Part shown: piece after piece, positions 15,031-16,829 of the stretch | How positions within the stretch are numbered: the first letter of the stretch is position 1 | How the letters are laid out: every line of letters begins with the position of its first letter | Source: an uncultured Eubacterium sp. | GTDB taxonomy: Bacteria > Bacillota > Clostridia > Lachnospirales > Lachnospiraceae | Assembly (NCBI GenBank): GCA_905236295.1 | Contig: CAJOQF010000053.1 | Span: 1-16,829, forward strand | Direction of reading: 5' to 3' | Length of the DNA stretch: 16,829 bases | Program-made: the position numbers and the translations under genes | The notes under the pieces: model-generated | Databases searched by the model: none | The model's input: only the letters and a program-made list of their open reading frames with translations | What the model was told of the DNA's origin: nothing

Positions 15031-15061
15031 TTAAGTGTATTAGTTCAACTAACACACTTAA
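15031..15061. promoter_or_regulatory. Palindromic operator, probable YtrA-type site
   Basis: Two 15-base arms around a central C; the left arm is TTAAGTGTATTAGTT and the right is its reverse complement but for one base. It holds AGTGTA and ACACACT-type half sites: AGTGTA-13 bases-CACACT on the plus strand, which fits the AGTGTA-N13-TACACT form I recall for YtrA-family operators. It directly abuts the -10 box and covers the expected transcription start, so a bound repressor would block transcription. Confidence 0.8.
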
Positions 15062-15088
15062 TATACACCGATACATTTTATTTGTCAA
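15060..15088 (-). promoter_or_regulatory. Sigma-A promoter of the ytrA-like/ABC operon
   Basis: On the minus strand, a perfect -35 TTGACA (15083-15088) and -10 TATATT (15060-15065) are 17 bases apart. The promoter begins 9 bases after the stop of the upstream lipoprotein gene. Confidence 0.88.
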
Positions 15089-15096
15089 CCAATATA

Positions 15097-15708
15097 TTAT
15101 TTTTTACTCTTATACTCAATCGTTCCTACTATATCTATAGCCTCATCATACTGTTCTTTTGTCCATTCTCCCTGTACCGCATAGTTTACGGCATTTATAT
15201 CCTCAAGATCCCCGCTTAAGCAAATTCCCTCCCAGACGGTACTGCCATCATAATAAAGAATATCCGCGTCAACTCCGGCCAAAGGCACCGTCTCTTTTTC
15301 CATTCCGGTTCCACACCATCCGACAAATCCGGATCCGATCTCTACCTTTTCCTGCTCAGAGGCATCCTTTGGCTTTATGGCAATTCCATAATCCATTCCG
15401 GAAATGAGCTTGTCACTGCCCTCCTCGCAGATTTCATATGTCCAGTCATCGGGCACTTCTATTGAGATTTCGCCATCTTTCCCGCTTACGCAGACACGGG
15501 TAGTCTCAACCTGTATCTCATCTGATACGTTTTCGCCCTCTGTCGCATTCTCGGTGTCATCGGATGTGTTTTCACTTTGTGCGGCAGTTTTTGCTTCATC
15601 GGATATATTTTCATTTGAAGAGGCTTCCTCTTTATTATTTTGACTGCCACAAGCGCACAAACCAAGTGCCGAGATCAACATAACTCCCATAAAAATCTTC
15701 TTTTTCAT
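15097..15708 (-). CDS. Predicted surface lipoprotein of unknown function
   Basis: A 203-residue secreted protein with a lipoprotein signal: a KKK start, a hydrophobic helix and the lipobox LCAC with Cys20 as the lipidated residue. Residues 21 to about 65 are a low-complexity acidic linker with imperfect repeats of the form ENxSDE. A folded domain of about 135 residues follows (VCVSGKDGEISIEVPDDWTYEI onward); IEVPDDW is a common opening of small extracytoplasmic domains in Firmicutes, but I do not recognise the family. The ATG at 15708 is preferred over ATG 15717 because GGAGG (15718-15722) is 9 bases upstream of the former and directly touches the latter. It lies upstream of the ytrA-like operon with no visible terminator between them. 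Confidence 0.82.
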   Translation of the reverse strand: MKKKIFMGVMLISALGLCACGSQNNKEEASSNENISDEAKTAAQSENTSDDTENATEGENVSDEIQVETTRVCVSGKDGEISIEVPDDWTYEICEEGSDKLISGMDYGIAIKPKDASEQEKVEIGSGFVGWCGTGMEKETVPLAGVDADILYYDGSTVWEGICLSGDLEDINAVNYAVQGEWTKEQYDEAIDIVGTIEYKSKK

Positions 15709-15859
15709 GATCATCATCCTCCAATTTTATAGATATTACACCTATTATATATGCATAATTATAATACACCCGACATCTCTGTTTTATAATCCTCATCACA
15801 GAATGTTCGAATTTAGGCATATTCTATGCCGTTTTTCGCACACATTGCATACATATCTA

Positions 15860-15888
15860 TTGTCTTAAATACCGCTGCGTGCTAATAT
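15860..15888 (+). promoter_or_regulatory. Sigma-A promoter of trmO, giving a leaderless or near-leaderless mRNA
   Basis: -35 TTGTCT (15860-15865) and -10 TAATAT (15883-15888) are 17 bases apart. The -10 box ends only 7 bases before the ATG at 15896, so transcription should begin at or within a base or two of the start codon. Confidence 0.65.
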
Positions 15889-15895
15889 AAATCCC

Positions 15896-16576
15896 ATGAA
15901 TGAAGAGATACGAACCATTTATCCAATAGCACATATTTACAACGATTTCAAAGACAAATTCGGACTTCCAAAACAGAGTGGTCTTGCACCACATCTCATG
16001 TCCAGAATAGTTATGACTCCAAAATTCCGGGTGGCTGAAGCCTTTCGCGGTATAGAGGATTATGACAGACTCTGGCTTTTATGGCTTTTTGACGATGACG
16101 GAAAAGGTTTTTCACCCACAGTAAGACCTCCCATGCTTGGCGGCAATGAGAGAATGGGTGTCTTTGCTACCCGATCTCCAAACCGGCCAAATCATATCGG
16201 TATGACAAATGTAGAACTAATCTCATATGAGTGGGATCCCAAGGACGGTCCGGTTATTACCGTCGCAGGCGCAGATATTCGCAGCGGGACAGCCATAATA
16301 GATATAAAACCGTATATATCCGCTGCCGATTGTCAACCTGTTTTGCGCAATGGGTTTACATCTCGTGCAAAACAAACTCCACTCACCGTGGCTTTCGATA
16401 CCATAATTCCTAGAGAGATTGACGAAAACAGCATTACTGCACTAAAAGAGGTTCTCTCTCTCGATCCACGTCCGCGCTATCAGGATGACCCCTCACGTAT
16501 ATACGGCATGGACTATGGCGATTACAATATTAAATTTAAGGTTGATGGAAACCGGATAATAGTCCTTTCGTTTTAG
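15896..16576 (+). CDS. trmO: tRNA (N6-threonylcarbamoyladenosine37-N6)-methyltransferase TrmO (TsaA/YaeB family)
   Basis: A 226-residue cytoplasmic enzyme that uses S-adenosylmethionine to methylate t6A at position 37 of certain threonine tRNAs. The family hallmarks are an N-terminal IYPIAHIYNDFKDKFGLPKQSG segment (8-29) and GVFATRSPNRPNHIGMTNVEL (88-108), which belongs to the TsaA beta-barrel. A C-terminal domain (about 165-226, with DPRPRYQDDPSRIYGMDYGDYNIKF) matches the usual TrmO ending. No purine-rich ribosome binding site precedes the ATG at 15896, and the next Met is inside the conserved domain (residue 35), so the start is sound and the mRNA probably leaderless. It is a single-gene unit. 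Confidence 0.93.
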   Translation: MNEEIRTIYPIAHIYNDFKDKFGLPKQSGLAPHLMSRIVMTPKFRVAEAFRGIEDYDRLWLLWLFDDDGKGFSPTVRPPMLGGNERMGVFATRSPNRPNHIGMTNVELISYEWDPKDGPVITVAGADIRSGTAIIDIKPYISAADCQPVLRNGFTSRAKQTPLTVAFDTIIPREIDENSITALKEVLSLDPRPRYQDDPSRIYGMDYGDYNIKFKVDGNRIIVLSF

Positions 16577-16597
16577 TCAGCTATTAGTATTTCCGGT

Positions 16598-16645
16598 AAT
16601 AACGTGGCCGCCGGCTAAGCCGACGGCCTTATTATTTCTTTCTTA
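16598..16645 (+). terminator. Intrinsic terminator after trmO
   Basis: GGCCG-c-CGGC (16606-16615) pairs with GCCG-a-CGGCC (16619-16628) around a TAA loop, extended by AATAA/TTATT, and followed by ATTTCTTTCTTATT. It begins about 20 bases after the trmO stop. The minus-strand gene converging from the right ends at 16643, so the hairpin may also serve that gene, though its T-tract on that strand is poor. Confidence 0.8.
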
Positions 16646-16829
16646 TTCACCTGCTGAGAGATTCTCGATGACAAATAGTCTGATTACATTATCAATCATT
16701 GCCTCTGTCGGTTCTTTTGTTATGCTCGCTGCCATCCAGTAAGCATATTTGCCGGTAAACCAGCTCTTTAACTCTTCGATGTCGCTTCCATATCTAAACT
16801 CTGAATGATAAGTGGTCAACGGTGTATCA
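16643..16829 (-). CDS. C-terminal end of an unrecognised protein (runs off right edge)
   Basis: An open minus-strand frame of 62 codons ends at TAA (16643-16645). The visible part reads from DTPLTTYHSEFRYGSDIEELKSW and includes GKYAYWMAASITKEP and a final amphipathic helix MIDNVIRLFVIENLSAGE. Composition is that of a real soluble protein, and the reading frame stays open to the window edge. I do not recognise the family and propose no function. Its stop lies just beyond the trmO terminator hairpin, a convergent arrangement. Confidence 0.6.
   Translation of the reverse strand, partial: DTPLTTYHSEFRYGSDIEELKSWFTGKYAYWMAASITKEPTEAMIDNVIRLFVIENLSAGE

Noticed and set aside
15635..15820. 61-codon minus-strand frame overlapping the lipoprotein start
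   Set aside because: Its second half is the lipoprotein signal peptide region read in another frame, and the first half is AT-rich upstream DNA with no ribosome binding site.
15795..15830. Imperfect inverted repeat AGAATGT...ATATTCT upstream of trmO, considered as a LexA-like box
   Set aside because: It does not match the Gram-positive LexA consensus, the arms are short, and its position fits neither flanking promoter.

Overview
The window looks like a stretch of chromosome from an anaerobic Firmicute, most probably a Lachnospiraceae relative (Butyrivibrio/Roseburia-like). This is inferred from three things: the strong AGGAGG-type ribosome binding sites and sigma-A promoters; the Gram-positive style Tad pilus locus with Flp1, DUF5702 and DUF6382 family members and no secretin genes; and a YtrA-type GntR/ABC operon. 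No organism can be named from sequence alone.

Region 1 (1-1619, minus strand): the start of an Orn/Lys/Arg decarboxylase family gene runs off the left edge. It is preceded by a fused mobA-mobB gene for molybdenum cofactor nucleotide attachment. Upstream of that lies tRNA-Lys(CTT) with a consensus promoter and a hairpin terminator. There is almost no room for a separate mobAB promoter, so readthrough from the tRNA unit is plausible.

Region 2 (1717-10581, minus strand): eleven tightly packed or overlapping genes form one Tad (tight adherence, type IVb-like) pilus operon, driven by a good sigma-A promoter at 10553-10581. In order of transcription they are prepilin peptidase 1, a TadZ/CpaE-like protein with a broken P-loop, TadA/CpaF ATPase, TadB, TadC with a large predicted extracytoplasmic insert, a 57-residue Flp1 pilin, a DUF5702 protein, a TadE-like pseudopilin with two C-terminal Cys/His repeats, prepilin peptidase 2, a short TadE-like pseudopilin, and a DUF6382 protein without its usual FHA domain. 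The logic is: peptidases mature the pilin and pseudopilins, TadA with TadB/TadC drives assembly, TadZ presumably places the machine, and TadE/DUF5702 proteins act as minor or cell-surface components.

Region 3 (10680-11700, plus strand): a patatin-like phospholipase gene, divergent from the pilus operon. It ends at a probable bidirectional terminator shared with the convergent ABC operon.

Region 4 (11713-15717, minus strand): a lipoprotein gene is followed by a ytrA-type regulator, ABC ATPase and ABC permease operon. A sigma-A promoter and a near-perfect 31-bp palindrome with the spacing reported for YtrA-family operators precede the regulator, suggesting autoregulation.

Region 5 (15860-16829): trmO (t6A37 tRNA methyltransferase) on the plus strand, whose promoter lies so close to the start codon that the mRNA should be leaderless or nearly so. 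After a hairpin terminator comes the C-terminal end of an unrecognised minus-strand gene.

No CRISPR array, insertion sequence, phage gene or defence system was seen. The most unusual content is in the Tad locus: the metal-site-like repeats on a pseudopilin, two prepilin peptidases, a TadZ without the P-loop lysine, and the TadC ectodomain.
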